Assembly: GCF_030463565.1 (NCBI RefSeq)
Contig: NC_134653.1
Location: 34,657,150-34,721,149 of the forward strand
Length of the DNA stretch: 64,000 bases
From: Pelecanus crispus
Taxonomy: Eukaryota; Chordata; Aves; Pelecaniformes; Pelecanidae
Direction of reading: 5' to 3'
A program made the position numbers and the translations under genes. Below, one piece after another: positions 26,347-38,841 of the stretch. The notes below the pieces were generated by a model, which saw only the letters and a program-made list of their open reading frames with translations, searched no databases and was not told the origin of the DNA. The number at the start of each line of letters is the position of its first letter. The stretch's first letter is position 1.

Positions 26347-27299
26347 GCCAGGAGGGCGAGCGCTAAACGCGAGCAGGGTGGCAGTGGCAATCTCTTCCCC
26401 GATGGCTGGCTCGTCGGAGAGCGTTAGCGCTCAGGCTTGGTGTTTGCCTGGGAAGGGTGACGCAAACGCAGGCCGTCACACAGGGTGTGCTGGAGTAGCA
26501 CCAGAAAGGTAACGTGAATATGCGGTTCGCGAGGGGGAAAGCATACCGAGTGGCAGGAGAAGATAACACCAGGCCAGACTTTGACTTACGTTCATTCACA
26601 GAGGGGAAGCTCTTCCCCCTACCAAATCTGGCCAAGGACCGTTGATGCATGGGCTACGTGGAGGGCGTTGGACTGGATTCCCTGGCACAAAGAAAGTTAT
26701 TCGGAGCACGTGTGCTCTGGACTTGGCTGTTTGGTGTGGAAATCCTAAAAAATCATGTGTGTTGCCACACCACGGCCTTATCCCTATTTCTAATCTAGTA
26801 AAGGGTACAATACTCCAGTGCTAGATGCTGAGGCTTGCCTCTTTGCAGCTGAAGCTTGAAATTCTCATGGCTGAGATGCGTCTGATGCACAGCCGGTGGT
26901 GCTGAGTGCACGTAGCGTGTGTGGTGTAATACGCAGTTGTAAACTGTGGAGCAGGGAGTGCAGACTTGCATACTCTCGTTTTGGATGAGAAGAGAGTGTC
27001 GAGGAGGTTTCGGTGGCTAGTGAGGTGCTGCAGTCCATGGTTAGGCTTCGGTTTCCAACAGGGGTATGAAAAAGCTTTAACGGCTGGAAGAATTTCACAT
27101 GTGGCTATGCTAATTATTTATTTGTCTGTTATTTTGCCACACTTGGAAAAGAAACACAATAATTACCTAAGCCTGTGATTACAGTTTACATGAAGAAGTC
27201 TTGAATCTGACAAGGTGTTGATTCTATTCTAATTCTTAGTTTAAACCCTTAAAACAAAGACTCTCAAGGTGCATTAACACAGCGACGAATTGAAGAGCG

Positions 27300-27383
27300 C
27301 CTCAAAACGCCCCTGTCAGATAAATCAGAATCATTACCCTCGTTATACAAATGGGGGGAGCTGAGGCACAGATAATTGCCTGT
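27300..27383 (-). mobile_element. MIR SINE relic
   Basis: Reverse-oriented MIR core: ACAAATGGGGGGAGCTGAGG followed by CACAGATAATTGCC corresponds to the reverse complement of the MIR CAGTTTCC-CATCTGTAAAATG region. It is highly diverged and borders the A/T simple repeat. Confidence 0.55.
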
Positions 27384-27472
27384 TAAAATAAATAAATAAA
27401 ATAAAATAAAATTTAAAAATAATAAATAATAAATAAATAAAATAAATAAATAAAATAAATAATAAAAAAAAA
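27384..27472. repeat. A/T simple repeat (AAATA/AAAT)n
   Basis: About 90 bases made only of A and T, mostly AAAT and AAAAT units. It directly abuts a MIR-like fragment on its left and may have arisen from that element's A-rich end or by slippage. Confidence 0.97.
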
Positions 27473-30400
27473 CCCTGTTATTTGACCTTGAAAAAGTCAT
27501 GTCAGGTATGGCATCGAGGTCCTGGCCATGCCTGGCACGGCGGTGGCCTCCAGCCGACGCTGCAGTGCGAGGGCCCCTCGGCCAGGCTCTGCACAGCTCG
27601 CGCTTTCGTGCCTTGCGAGGCAAAGCTCTCGCTGGGTTGTGGCGCGACTTCCACGATCCACGCTAATAACACAGTCGCTCATTTCCGTAGATGCAGCGCT
27701 ATTTCCATGGTGACAGCAAGAGTAGCAGTAGAAGGGAGCAAAAATTTGGGCTGAACAAAGGCCTTGTGATAGTAAGGAAGGAAATGGATGTTGCTGGAAC
27801 TCGCTGTGCAGCTGCACCTTGGGCTACGGCTGCTGTGCAACCCCTCAAGGACGCTGAGACAGAGGCAGGGAGAAAATTGTCTGAATTACGGTCAAGGTGA
27901 GTGGCAAATTGCTCAACGGCTCATCATGGAGAAGCTGCAAGATGTGTGTGAGTAGATTGAGGCCATTCTTCAGTGGGAATTGGGGGAAGAAGGGGAATGT
28001 TCAACTTAACGCTGAGCACGAGCTTTTACGCAATCGTACCACACTGGTAGGGGGAGATGAGGCCACTCGCTGTCACGCTGACGTGTAGGACTCTGCTAAA
28101 CTGGCAACAAGACAAAACGCAAATAAAGCAGTAGGTTTGGTCAGTCTCAAATGCAGCCTCAGGCTTGAGGCTCCTCCATCAGAGATGATATCGTTTTGAG
28201 GAGAACCCTAACAGACAAGTCCGGAACGTGCTAAGCACTGAACAAGCAGAAATCCTGAACTGAAGTGTCTTTTATTTCTCTCTAGATGTGCGCTTGGCTT
28301 ACGGAAGGATGAGTGCTGGGAAGAGGGAAGCAATGCCACTTAAGACAGCTGAACAGTTTACTGTTTTGTTTTTTTTTATAAGTATCACAGCAATAAAGGG
28401 TGAGCTAGCAGAGAGGCTGATTTCTGGGGAAGCATATAAATGAAAGTCATCTTTTAATTGTGAGCAACCGTGATGGACCCGAAGGAGAGGGGATGGATGG
28501 GGGAAAAGGCAGTGGTTCTCTTCTGTCCTGAAATGCTTCATCCCTCAGTGCCACCCATACGGCCTGGAAGCAGCGGCCGGGGCACAGCTGCAGGCGCCCC
28601 GGGCTGGTTTTGCGGCACAGCGCTACGAGCTCTGAAGCAGCAGCCTGCTGGGTCACCACATCAGCTTCAAACTCAGCAGATAGGAAGCAGTGGCAATAAG
28701 TTAAAACCTCTCTTGCACCCCGGCGACGGCCCGCAGGGCCCTGGCTGGGTGCAGAGCCGCCGGCAGGACCTCAGACCCGTTCCCTCCCGTGCCGGGCTGC
28801 CGAGGGGCTGGGACGCTGGGCTTGAGGTCATGCTGCTGCCGACACCGGAATCGGAGCTCAGAGGCAGGTTTGCCCAACGACAAGGCGTTGGCCTGAAGAG
28901 GTGTTACTTTATCTCAGTTCACATGTGGACAGAATTCACTTGATTTTATTTAAGAAAAAGCAGTAGTGGAGTGAATGGGCATTTTCTAATACCATTTGAA
29001 CCTGCTGTCTATTTTAATTTGTATCTCATGCCAACAGCGATGCCTTAATTGTAGCTGTCAGCCTCTCGGTAGATAGTCACTTTACTATGCTCGCTATAAA
29101 CAAATCTATTTTAAATCCTGGCAACTAGGGGCAAACATCTCTATAAAATATCTAGAGCTGGGCAAATGCCTCAGCCACTCTTTTCCTCCCCTCTGTAAAT
29201 CGCACTTGAGCACAGCTCCGGCTACGCTCACATCGCTTTTGTGTTCTCTTCCCACGGATGCTCTAGATTTGTTTTTTTCCTGGCACATACAGGGCTCTTA
29301 AGTGGGCGTAAGGAAATGTTAATGTGAAGTGAAGTGTTTTTCTCTCATGCCTGTCCCTGAGCTCCAAGCCTCCATCAGAACTGGATGAAAAATGACTAAA
29401 AATGTTCATCTGCCTTCCTTCTCCCCATGTGCTTCCCCACAGTAGATCTGAAGCATTACCAAAACTGCTGTAATTTCAACAAAGCTTAAGAGAAAGCAAA
29501 TCGCCGTCTTTCTCCAACACTACCTCATTTCCCACGTTCCAAAAAAACCCCAACCAAACCCAAACCTCAGCCCCACCCCAAAGCAGTTTCCTCATCCCAA
29601 AACTCTCCCCCCGCCTCGTGCCTTGAGGAAACTCAAGAGTTCTGGCTACAGCAGGCCACCGCAGGGACTGCAAGAGACTGAGATGGTGCCTCTGCTCCTT
29701 ATGGTCTAGCATTTGACATCTGGGTGGGTTCCAGCAGTAATAACCTTTTTTTTTTTTTTTTTTTTCTCTTTTTTTTCTGGGCAGACCTTTTGCTCTTCAG
29801 GTACATGAGCAGTCAGGCAGTCTCAGTTTTCCATCTGCAAAAAACCCTTTTAAACAAAGAATTTGCGTAATACTGCGTAAACCTAAACTGTATAAAGGAA
29901 GACAATACGATGTGCCTCTCATTCATAATAGCTAGTCGCATCCTACTCCTACTAGAGATGGAAAAGGCTAAGAGCAGGTCTGGCACTCTGTTAATCTAGA
30001 TTTGCTTTAGACATCCCAGGCACGTGGATCCCTTGGGAGCCCACATCGTCCTGGCAGAGGCATGGGCAAGCCCTGTCTCGGTGCTCTGCCTCGCCGCGTG
30101 CCGTTACCCAGACGTCATTCCGTCGCCAGATGCTCTCTCTTGCTAGACTTGCATCGTGCTTAGCACACGTAAGGAGTTCCTTTCTCGGGGAGCCCGTAGC
30201 TGATCTCCACGAGCGGAGTGGAATAAACTCTGAGCAAGCTTAGAAGGCACGCCCGTCGTACGCAGCGCCGCTGCTCTACAGGGAGGATTGCCAACGCCGG
30301 ATCTGTTCGAAGCGCTGATGCTGCTTGCGGCGGCTGGGGGCTGCGTCCCCTTCTCCAGCACTGCTGATCGCTCCTCGTCCTTTGCAAGGCGCGTTGCCCC

Positions 30401-30545
30401 CCGAAACAATTTCCACGTGCCCTTTCACAGAGCGGGGAGAAGGGAGGGCTCACCAGCTGGGTGGGCATACCCAGGGCAGCTGGGGACCTTCGGTACCGCC
30501 TGTCCTTCACTGCTTGTATCTGCAGCCGCTCTGCATCTCTAAATT
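27473..30545. other. GC-rich intergenic segment with CpG-dense patches
   Basis: CpG is visibly frequent at about 27500-27720, 28560-28860 and 30080-30500, unlike the rest of the window. Long ORFs such as 28470-28943 follow from high GC content. These patches could be small CpG islands or regulatory elements. No transcript start can be assigned from sequence alone. Confidence 0.4.
29746..29776. repeat. Poly(T) tract
   Basis: T20, then CTC, then T8. It may be the remains of an A-tailed element on the minus strand, but no body was recognised beside it. Confidence 0.95.
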
Positions 30546-33500
30546 TTATTTCGCAGGCACATTTTAAATTGCTACATGTATATGAAAAGCAGACAACAAG
30601 GTTCTCTGCCTGCCAGGGACATGAATCAGGTCAGGGAAGTGAGAATAATAAAATATTGTCTAATATACTGCAATAGACACAGCAGATGCTTAACTTTCTT
30701 TCAATAAAAATGACCCCGTATCATTTTATTAACTTCAGGGATGCATTAGGCTCTTCTTCAGAAGGCAGAAGAAAATACATCTATTGTACCCAAAATTACA
30801 GAGGAAATTGAAGGAGGATGTTATCGTGGCGTATTTTCCCACTACATAGTCTGTAGGACCAAGTGATGCGGTAGCACAAGTTTAATTAGAGGCAGCTCCT
30901 GTCAGGTCTTACTCATGTGCAAAACTAAACAAAACTAATTTGAACCCCGAATTAGCCATCTTTTCCAAGAAATGTGAAAATCAGGCTGCTGGATTCAGCA
31001 GGTATTAACTGCTGAGAAATCATGTAAAGTTTCTTAGAACTTTTCTGGCGTACGCACAGGCAGGCACGCCGCGCGTGTGGCCATGCATAGCTAAGACCAC
31101 GCATTTTGGTGATAGCCAAGAGCAGACAGGCTTCCATTGATAGCCAGCTGCTGTCCTGGGTATGGAAATTTGTAAAAATTAGGACAACATAGAATCTGCA
31201 GATTATGTCATATTTTCTTTCACTACAGCAGAAGGAGATTTCAGACTACGTTGTTTGATGCTCGAGAGCACTTTTTCTTCCCGGCTCACTTGGGTTCACT
31301 GCGTTGGTCAGGTAATGGTGACTGTGAACATGAACTCCCACTAACATCAACTTCCCATGACTTGCTGAAAGAACTGATTAGGATGGCATTAATTAATGCT
31401 GGGCTTTGGGGTCACAAGTACCCCTACTATAAAAAAATGAAGCAAACGCTCGTTTGCAGGATCAGGACCCAAACACTGGAACACATCTGTAAGGGACAAA
31501 ACTCTTGCTTTCACTGCATCAACATACAGACTTTTGCTTCAGGAAGCTGCAAGCTGGAGATGAGCTGAAATTATTATTTTTTTTCAAGATGCTCCAAGTG
31601 CTTTTCTTACTCTGTGGAGTGTGTTTTGATGTCTTCCGCTTTTACTTCAAAAGGCTATTTGACCACATTCCAGTTTGACAGCCTTATAAAAATATTTGAA
31701 GTGTTCCAGCAATACGAGAGTGCTTTGCAAAGCACACAGCTATTTTAAATTATTGTAGCACTTCATGCTTTTATAAGTACTTGAATTTGGACAGTTCTGT
31801 ATCATGTAGAACAATTTCGTAACATTAGAGACCATCAAATTTGATGAGTTGGGATTTAGAAATGATGAGGATTGTGGACATGCACAATATAATTTTTGAA
31901 ATTGTTGAACTTTTGAAAACCTAAGAGCATCACTGACAGGCTTTACCCACCATCCTCCACTGTTTCTGGGCCCAGTTAATGGCTGTAAATGATATCAGAC
32001 CACTACACAACCGAAGTGCAGGCTACCGTAAGACAGCAAAGAGGGGAAAAATGGTAAAGGTTAAGCTACCAAGACTCAAATCTGTTGAAAGAGGACTTAA
32101 GTGCTTCTCTAGACTTTTACTATCTGTTTGGCTCCTCTACACTGCAAAAATGCTTTAAAATTCACAGTTTTGCTTATTCTGTGGTGTAATCGCTTGTCTG
32201 CTGACTTGCTACGTTGACCCTTCAGGTTCAGAGATGAGACTGAATTGCAGCACTTAAACAAGTTATTACCTGTCTGTGGAGCTCTTGTCAGTAGTTACAG
32301 GAGGGCTCTCAGCCTGCCCTCCGTGCGATCTGACATGGCGAGAAGGACACTCGCAGTACCAGCGAAAGGTTTGTGTTCGGTTACGTTGCTTCAAAACTGG
32401 GAGATTAAAATGACGTGCAATTAGCAGGGGCTGAGCAGTGACCAGAGTTGTCAGAAGTGACTCAAACATGTCCCTAAGCTCTCCTTCGTACTATGAATGC
32501 TTTTCTCATGTAAATCAATCCAGATAAAAGCTGCTAAAACTGGTAGTCCATAGAGAGTCAGTGTCAATATGAGGAGTCCACACAGAACAGCTATTGACAG
32601 ACTAATCTAGATATCTGCCATCACAGACAATGCCCAACATAACCTATTTAGACCTTTAATCTATGACTACCCCCTCTACTTCTTTTTTCTAGTCTGATTT
32701 AGAGTAGCTCTTCAAGCACTGATTTTGAGCACTGCGCTCAAATCTACTGCTAAGTCACAGCAGAGACCATCTGCAAACAACCTCCGAAGTAATTTTTTTC
32801 GTAATAGCTTCACCTTTGACAGATGAGACAGACCAGAGGTGTAGTCCAATGGTCCATGATGCCCATCACTACTTAACTTACAAATCTAAGGTTTTGTTTT
32901 TGAATAAAAGTTATTTTTATAATCTGTGTAGCCCAGGCTGTACACTACTAATTACCATAACAAGGGGTTGGGTAATCTACAGCGGTAAGAGAAGGCAGGT
33001 ATAACAAATCATGTAACATGACCACTACCGGGTTATACCTCACTGTAACTGTAGAAAAACTAACTGTACATTGTAACTGTAAAAAAAAAAGCCCAAATAT
33101 TTTCTGTATTATCTGTTAGCACCAATGTTAAACTAAACCAAAGCATGGCCAGTGATTTGTCCATCTCCTGCAGTGCAGCTCTGACAGCCCTCCAGAAGTA
33201 TCTCTGTAGGATTTTCATGTAGCAACAGTGAAGAAATTAGAAGATGCAGTAATAATTCAATCATTTTAAAGCTACTCAGCTTTTAAACATATATGGCATT
33301 GTAAAAGCTTGGGTTACAGCAGAGATCCCCTTCTGCTGCTTTTATTCTACTTTTTCCTGCCATTTTAAGTAATTTACCTCTTACAGTGCTTGTGCTGCAT
33401 TTACAAGCAGAGGAACACCTGGTTCATGTTGCTGAGTTATGCCTTTGAGGGGAAATGTCTGCTGTTTGAGAGTAATCATCTGCCTCCCTTTAGTCCTTCA

Positions 33501-36500
33501 GGCTTTTACGTAGAAACATTTGGGTGGGTTTTAATTCATTTCTGGAAGAACCAAGATGAAATTTATCAACTCTTAAACTGCAGGTTGCAGCATCTAGAAG
33601 ATTCCTTTTTATGCCAAACAGCTGAAATACACAACCAGCTTATTTCATCCAGGCTAGTCTGCAGGGGTTCAGACCTTCAGAACTTCAACCTTTTGAAACG
33701 TTTTCAGGCTTTCGTGCCTCAGGACATATTTGCACAAAATGCCATAGAAGTAGAAAGCGTTGAGCCCAAATGGCATGGTCCCATCCCTCGGGTCTTGTTC
33801 CACCTAAACCTACAAACAGAGAGTCCAGAGGATCACCTGTCTGTTTCTTTAATTACTTGGGAGAGAAGGGGAAGGGCACGTTCCCTCTCTTACCCCAGGA
33901 ATTCTGGCCAAGCCCAGGCTATCACTCTGGTCACAAACTGCCTGCTGTACGCGGCACTGCTTCTGAGGTCTTCTGTGCCAGCTGGTGCACAGAGGCAGCA
34001 GGAACAACAAAAATGACCACCACCAATGATTTTGGTAAAGCAACAGTTAGCTGAATTCCTGCCATCTGTGACATCTAATACAATACTAAGTTCTGCATTA
34101 AAAGCCTAGAAAATTTTGGGACGCCGACCAAAAACCACATTTCTTTTAATTTGTTACGAGCTGACAGATATTTAGATGGTACGGAGGTTATCAAACAGTA
34201 AAGCCTTAAGAAACAAGCAGAAAAATTCCTGATATTTAACATAAGCGGAATACTGGGATTTGCTGAAGTCAGTGAGGGCCCTCATATTTATCCAGCCAAG
34301 AGCTGAATGGTGGGGTATAGCTGTTATTGTGAAATCGTACTGAGTCAGCAAGCTGTCAAGTACTTCACTGACAGTATGTTACACTGCAATAAAAAATAAA
34401 AAATAAAAAAAAAAAAAGAGGAAATAGAAAAACGGATGATGACTTCACTATTAGAAATGCTTTATTAGCATAGCTTTACCTTTTTAAACCTCCAAATACG
34501 ATAGCCAAGCCAGTGCTCTGCAGTCATCCCTAGCCTTCAGACAATTTTCTAATGTGACCCAAAAAACCCGCCTCCCCAAATGCATGGGCAAAGCTCGAAA
34601 GAGAAGCATCACAGCTGCTGTAACGTCACGTGAAGTTGTGCATCTGTACATCTGCTTGCCGCCATCCTTTGACTGACAGCTTTCCATTTCCGACCTGACC
34701 ATTACGCTTCTCCCCAGAGATGGCAGTGTGTCAGGAATCGGGGGGACACAGCTTATCAAATGCTTGGGACATCTTTTCAAAAGGAAAGAACAAGAATTTA
34801 AATGTAAAGTTGCACTTCAGAGGCGTCACTAGGATCGCACTTATGTCCCTTGGCTCCAGAATTACTGCAATTGCATGATCCTCTGCCGAGCTACAAGCGG
34901 GATGAAAACTCACTTCAAAGTCTGCCAACGTGTCATCTTAATTATGTCACCCTAGGAACTTACTCCAGACTTTCCTGCGCAGGACATTAATTTGCCAGAC
35001 AACATCAGGAAGTTGCACTTTAACTCTGGATCACTTTGACAAAGTTCTAAAATGTGAAATTAATTAATGGGAACCCTTCCCCACGTTTTAATTATTGCAG
35101 TGTCTGCCTAGCAATCTGCCTAAAACTTGGAGCTATACAGCAGCCCTTAGCAGCTTCTCCCTCAAGCCCCTTCCTCCTAACGCTGAGCAGAACACTGCTC
35201 TTCACAGATGTTTAGTTTGCAGACTAGTAGTTTATAGCATCTTGCCTGACAGTAAAGCCATTTGTCATTATGATCAAGTTAATAGTTATTATTACTCAAA
35301 TATGCTATAGTCATTTTGTGTTGATACACGGTATTAACCAGTTTCCATAGCTACAGCAGACAGAACAATTCAAGACCTCAGGGTCTCCCGAGAGTTGAGA
35401 GCCAAGAGAAAACTGCTCTCGAAAAGGTGATGGGACAGATAGGAAGAGATTGTGATGTACAGCATTCAGTGTGCAGAGATCGTCAAGCATATTTCACGGC
35501 TTTCAGCAAGCACGTTATCTGTTTGAAGCTCCATCTTCAAAAGCCTAAGCACTATTTACCTGGTTTTCCCTTGTTCATTAAAGTGTTCTATCCCTGTCAA
35601 AAGTGATTTATGGACTCTGTTGTATCACTAAATCTCATTACTGACTAACGCTTCCTAGTAAGGGGGATGAGAAGTCTTATCAGTAAGATAGCGTACGGCG
35701 GCTATGCACCGAAGGAGGGATACGGCACTGGAGGATGTCTATGCTACCGTCCCAATGCGCCCGCAGCGTGCGCGGACTAGAGCCAAGGCTGCGGGGTGGG
35801 CACTGGCGAGACGCACCCCTTGAGCAGCAGAGCCAGCCAAGGGCCCTCCGTACCAGCCTCGGCTGTAGCTCTTCCAACGGGTACCTAGCTAGCTCAGGAC
35901 TACGGAAAACGCACAGACCTTCCTTCCACTAAAGGATGTCTGTTAACGTTGCATAGTTATTTTGAACTTACTCACTGTAGGAGAATGGCCTGATAAAGGA
36001 AACGTGTTTAAGAAAGATGATAAAAAACCCACATATAATGGAGTATGGAATTAATGAAAGAATGGAAAGAAAAGTAAGCTTTCATCCTTTAGGGTATAAA
36101 GTAGCCACTTAGACTTCCTAGTTCTTTCTATTCTGATTGTTCCTCAATATGCTAGGTTATTTTACCTCCTTTTCAAGCATTACTGCAGCCACTGGCAGAA
36201 TGAAGGTAGTGGGATGGATTGTAATTAATTCCCAATTCCATGCTTGTAAAAGTGTAATGTTTTTCATCCTTCATTATGATCTTTTAAGTCCAACAAACTC
36301 TTAAGTTAGAGATTGCTAGTCACGTAGTAAGGCTCATTTGAAAACCGCTGTAAGTGGATCCAATTACTATGTAACTAGGTTTTGACAACTATTCTTTCCA
36401 CTGACTTAGAGAACAAAATCTACGCTGTGAGTACTGTAATAGAAAAATTAATTCCAAGATGGAAAGGACTATTAAACCATATTGTGTACATGACATGAAA

Positions 36501-36668
36501 AAACTCAGCCAACAGCCAGACTGTGTTATCTGTCACTAGGCAATCTTGACTGAAGGCGCTGTTCATCACTATTCTGAACTTAGCGCTACCTGGAGCAAAG
36601 TGTCTATTTACGCACTTCTCGTTTCATAGCTGCTGACCTTAACTCTCTTCTCTGTTCTTTCACTGCAG
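30546..36668. other. Intergenic, transition to AT-rich sequence
   Basis: No known gene. It contains the unassigned ORF at 33390, an A-rich simple repeat at about 34385-34417 and otherwise unique sequence of falling GC content. Confidence 0.55.
33390..34016 (+). other. Unassigned 208-codon open reading frame
   Basis: It is open for 208 codons from a TTG, with the first ATG near 33426 giving about 196 codons. The translation has mixed composition, two hydrophobic patches near its N- and C-termini (for example VTNCLLYAALLLRSSVP) and no motif I recognise. An acceptor-like CCTCTTACAG lies just upstream (33377-33386). No promoter, donor or poly(A) signal ties it to a transcript, and one such ORF in this window is not far from chance expectation. 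Confidence 0.15.
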
Positions 36669-36709
36669 CTACATCCTCGCTCTGGGGCCAGCCGGTACCA
36701 TGCTCTCAG
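36669..36709 (+). other. Candidate orphan exon (non-coding or unassigned)
   Basis: 41 bp bounded by a strong acceptor (a long pyrimidine tract ending TTCTTTCACTGCAG) and a good donor (TCTCAG|GTATGT). All three frames are open, and the GC content is higher than the surroundings. It lies on the plus strand, convergent with SLC15A4. It matches no protein I know. It could belong to a long non-coding RNA or be a decoy. Confidence 0.3.
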
Positions 36710-38747
36710 GTATGTGCATTATTCCACCAGCAGTGCCGAGTGTTGGTCTACAAATTCTCTGCTTCCTCGGAGATGAATTTGCATCTCAAACTATTGACTG
36801 TTCAAATGGAAAGCATTGTAATCTGTTTCCCCAGAGGGCTTGTCTGCACTAACGTAAAACTTGCCCTGCACATAAACAAAATCACTCAGATGATAGATAA
36901 CATTTTTCGAAAAGCAATTTCAAAACACACACACAAAAAAATGTTAAGAACTCCATGCATCTTTTAATACAGGTTTATTGTTAAGCTGAAACCTTGTCTG
37001 ACAAGTGTCAGCCCTGAGCAACTCTTGTTAAAAAAACCAGAAAGACACAAACACAACAAAAAACTCACAGGGTTCGCTACAGACTTTTAAGGGAAATACT
37101 GTAATTGAACTCACTCTGGAGGTTTATATAAGCAGAAGGAATGAAACAAAGACTCCCCTTTGCTGAGGAGGGGTACTCATTATAGAGTGTAGACGCAAAG
37201 GCATGAGAAAACTGGTCTTGCCGTACTCTTGAAAGATCCACAGTTGTAGGAGCAATGCATCCACCTTATAATCTCCAATGAAACACAGGTCCCAGGCAGC
37301 TGTTCTTCATACCTGCTTAGATTAGAGCTTGCATAGGCATTGTAAGGTACACGCTTACTCTCTTCATAACCCTTTATGAGTAAAAGCCATGAACTTTAAT
37401 CAGATCCCTGCTCTCATGTTGAACGAGTACTTACTTTTCGATGTTGTGCTTTGAATTTAAGACACCTGGAAAGTCAGAGGCTTAGAAACGTCCGTTGGGG
37501 TGACTCCTGTCAGATCCTTCTATTGCGCCGGAACAATCTACGAAGTGACTGTAACTAAATTCAAACTGTACGCTTCAAGGTATTTCATTAATGAGCTGCA
37601 GTGCTCAGTCACAAAGTTAATTGATTAGTCTTACTTCTGTGACTGGAGTGGAAACACTAAAAGATAAGCCAGGGAGGAAGAATCAGCTAAGACTTTGAGT
37701 CACAAAAAAGCCTTATCCCTTTGATGAGAAGTGTCAGATTAATCTTCATAAATGGTCATAATTACTTGTGCCTGGAGCTCAGCCAAGTCATTCCAAATAA
37801 AAATTAAATTATATAACTAATTGCATGTTCAGTCTCCTCTCCAGAGTGTTAGAACCACCACAGCCCTACAGAAACATGCAGACATTTACCCTGTTACAAG
37901 CATACAGGAAAAGACATTTGCCTAAATATTGAGTAGGCTAACCTAGTATTTATTGATTATATTTTTCCTTAAGTAATAGTTTCCCTAAAGCTTGCCTATA
38001 CAGACTGTCACAGTTACTGTTAGACACCTAGCTCCTTTGGTAATCTGCAGATGACTCTCCATTCTTCATTAAACGCAGTTTTAACTATAATCGGCAGACC
38101 CATATCAGATGGGAAATTTATGAATGCTGTTGAAAAATTATAGATCTCGGGGGAAAAAAATAGTGAAATTAATTAAGTTCGGTTACTGGAAAAGGGATGA
38201 GTGAGTATACAGACACCAAAGCTGATGACATCTAATACCAGAATCAAGACTCATCTTGGGGGTTCCAAGAACAGTACTAATACTTCAGAGGAAGGAACAC
38301 TTCTAAAAGCAAAATCTTCGTAAATCTAGTAGACTACTACTTAGTGGGCACAACCCAGTTCTCTCCTGTGATTATATACGCTTTGGAAATGGATGAAATA
38401 AACAGGAAACACTACAGATCCACCCCCATGTCAGAAGTCCAGGACTAAATCAGTATACATTCGAGAAATTATTTGGTCCCTATACATTCCTTATGCAGCC
38501 TGTACCATCTTAGTATTACATCTTTTTAGCTGGTTGTAAATGGGATTCCAGAAACATAGCATGTGGAGCTTTTAAAACAAAGTTAGAAAAGGAAGCTGGC
38601 TTTTCCTCATATGAGATGTTGCTTACTTATTTTCTTTAGTTATTCCAATTCTAAATGATACTAAGTAACACAATAGCTGAAGCATCTCCACTGACTTACC
38701 TTGGCAAAGACAGGACAGCTTGCATACCGCTATATTATCTGACAAAA
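36710..38747. other. AT-rich intergenic DNA beside the SLC15A4 3' end
   Basis: Unique AT-rich sequence. No exon or repeat family was recognised, apart from a short (CA)n/A run near 36926-36940. Confidence 0.55.
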
Positions 38748-38808
38748 CTAATAGGATGCTGCTGTACGTTCAGAAATCTAATAGGATTCCACTGTATATT
38801 TAGGAAAT
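38748..38808. repeat. Diverged ~30-bp tandem duplication
   Basis: Two adjacent units both start CTAATAGGAT and end in AGAAAT or GGAAAT. They differ at several inner sites. The pair sits just beyond the candidate end of the SLC15A4 transcript. Confidence 0.8.
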
Positions 38809-38841
38809 AAAAGCTAGAGAACAAATTATTTATAGTATAAT

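Noticed and set aside
25582..26427. 281-codon ORF as a real repetitive protein gene
   Set aside because: All three frames are open because the 38-bp unit has no stop. There is no codon preference for one frame, no conserved flanking exon and no splice support.
27264..27623. 119-codon minus ORF with a Phe/Tyr/Leu/Ile-rich stretch
   Set aside because: The hydrophobic stretch is the translated A/T microsatellite, not a membrane helix.
28470..28943. 157-codon plus-strand ORF
   Set aside because: It lies in a CpG-dense patch, overlaps antisense ORFs and shows no recognisable domain.
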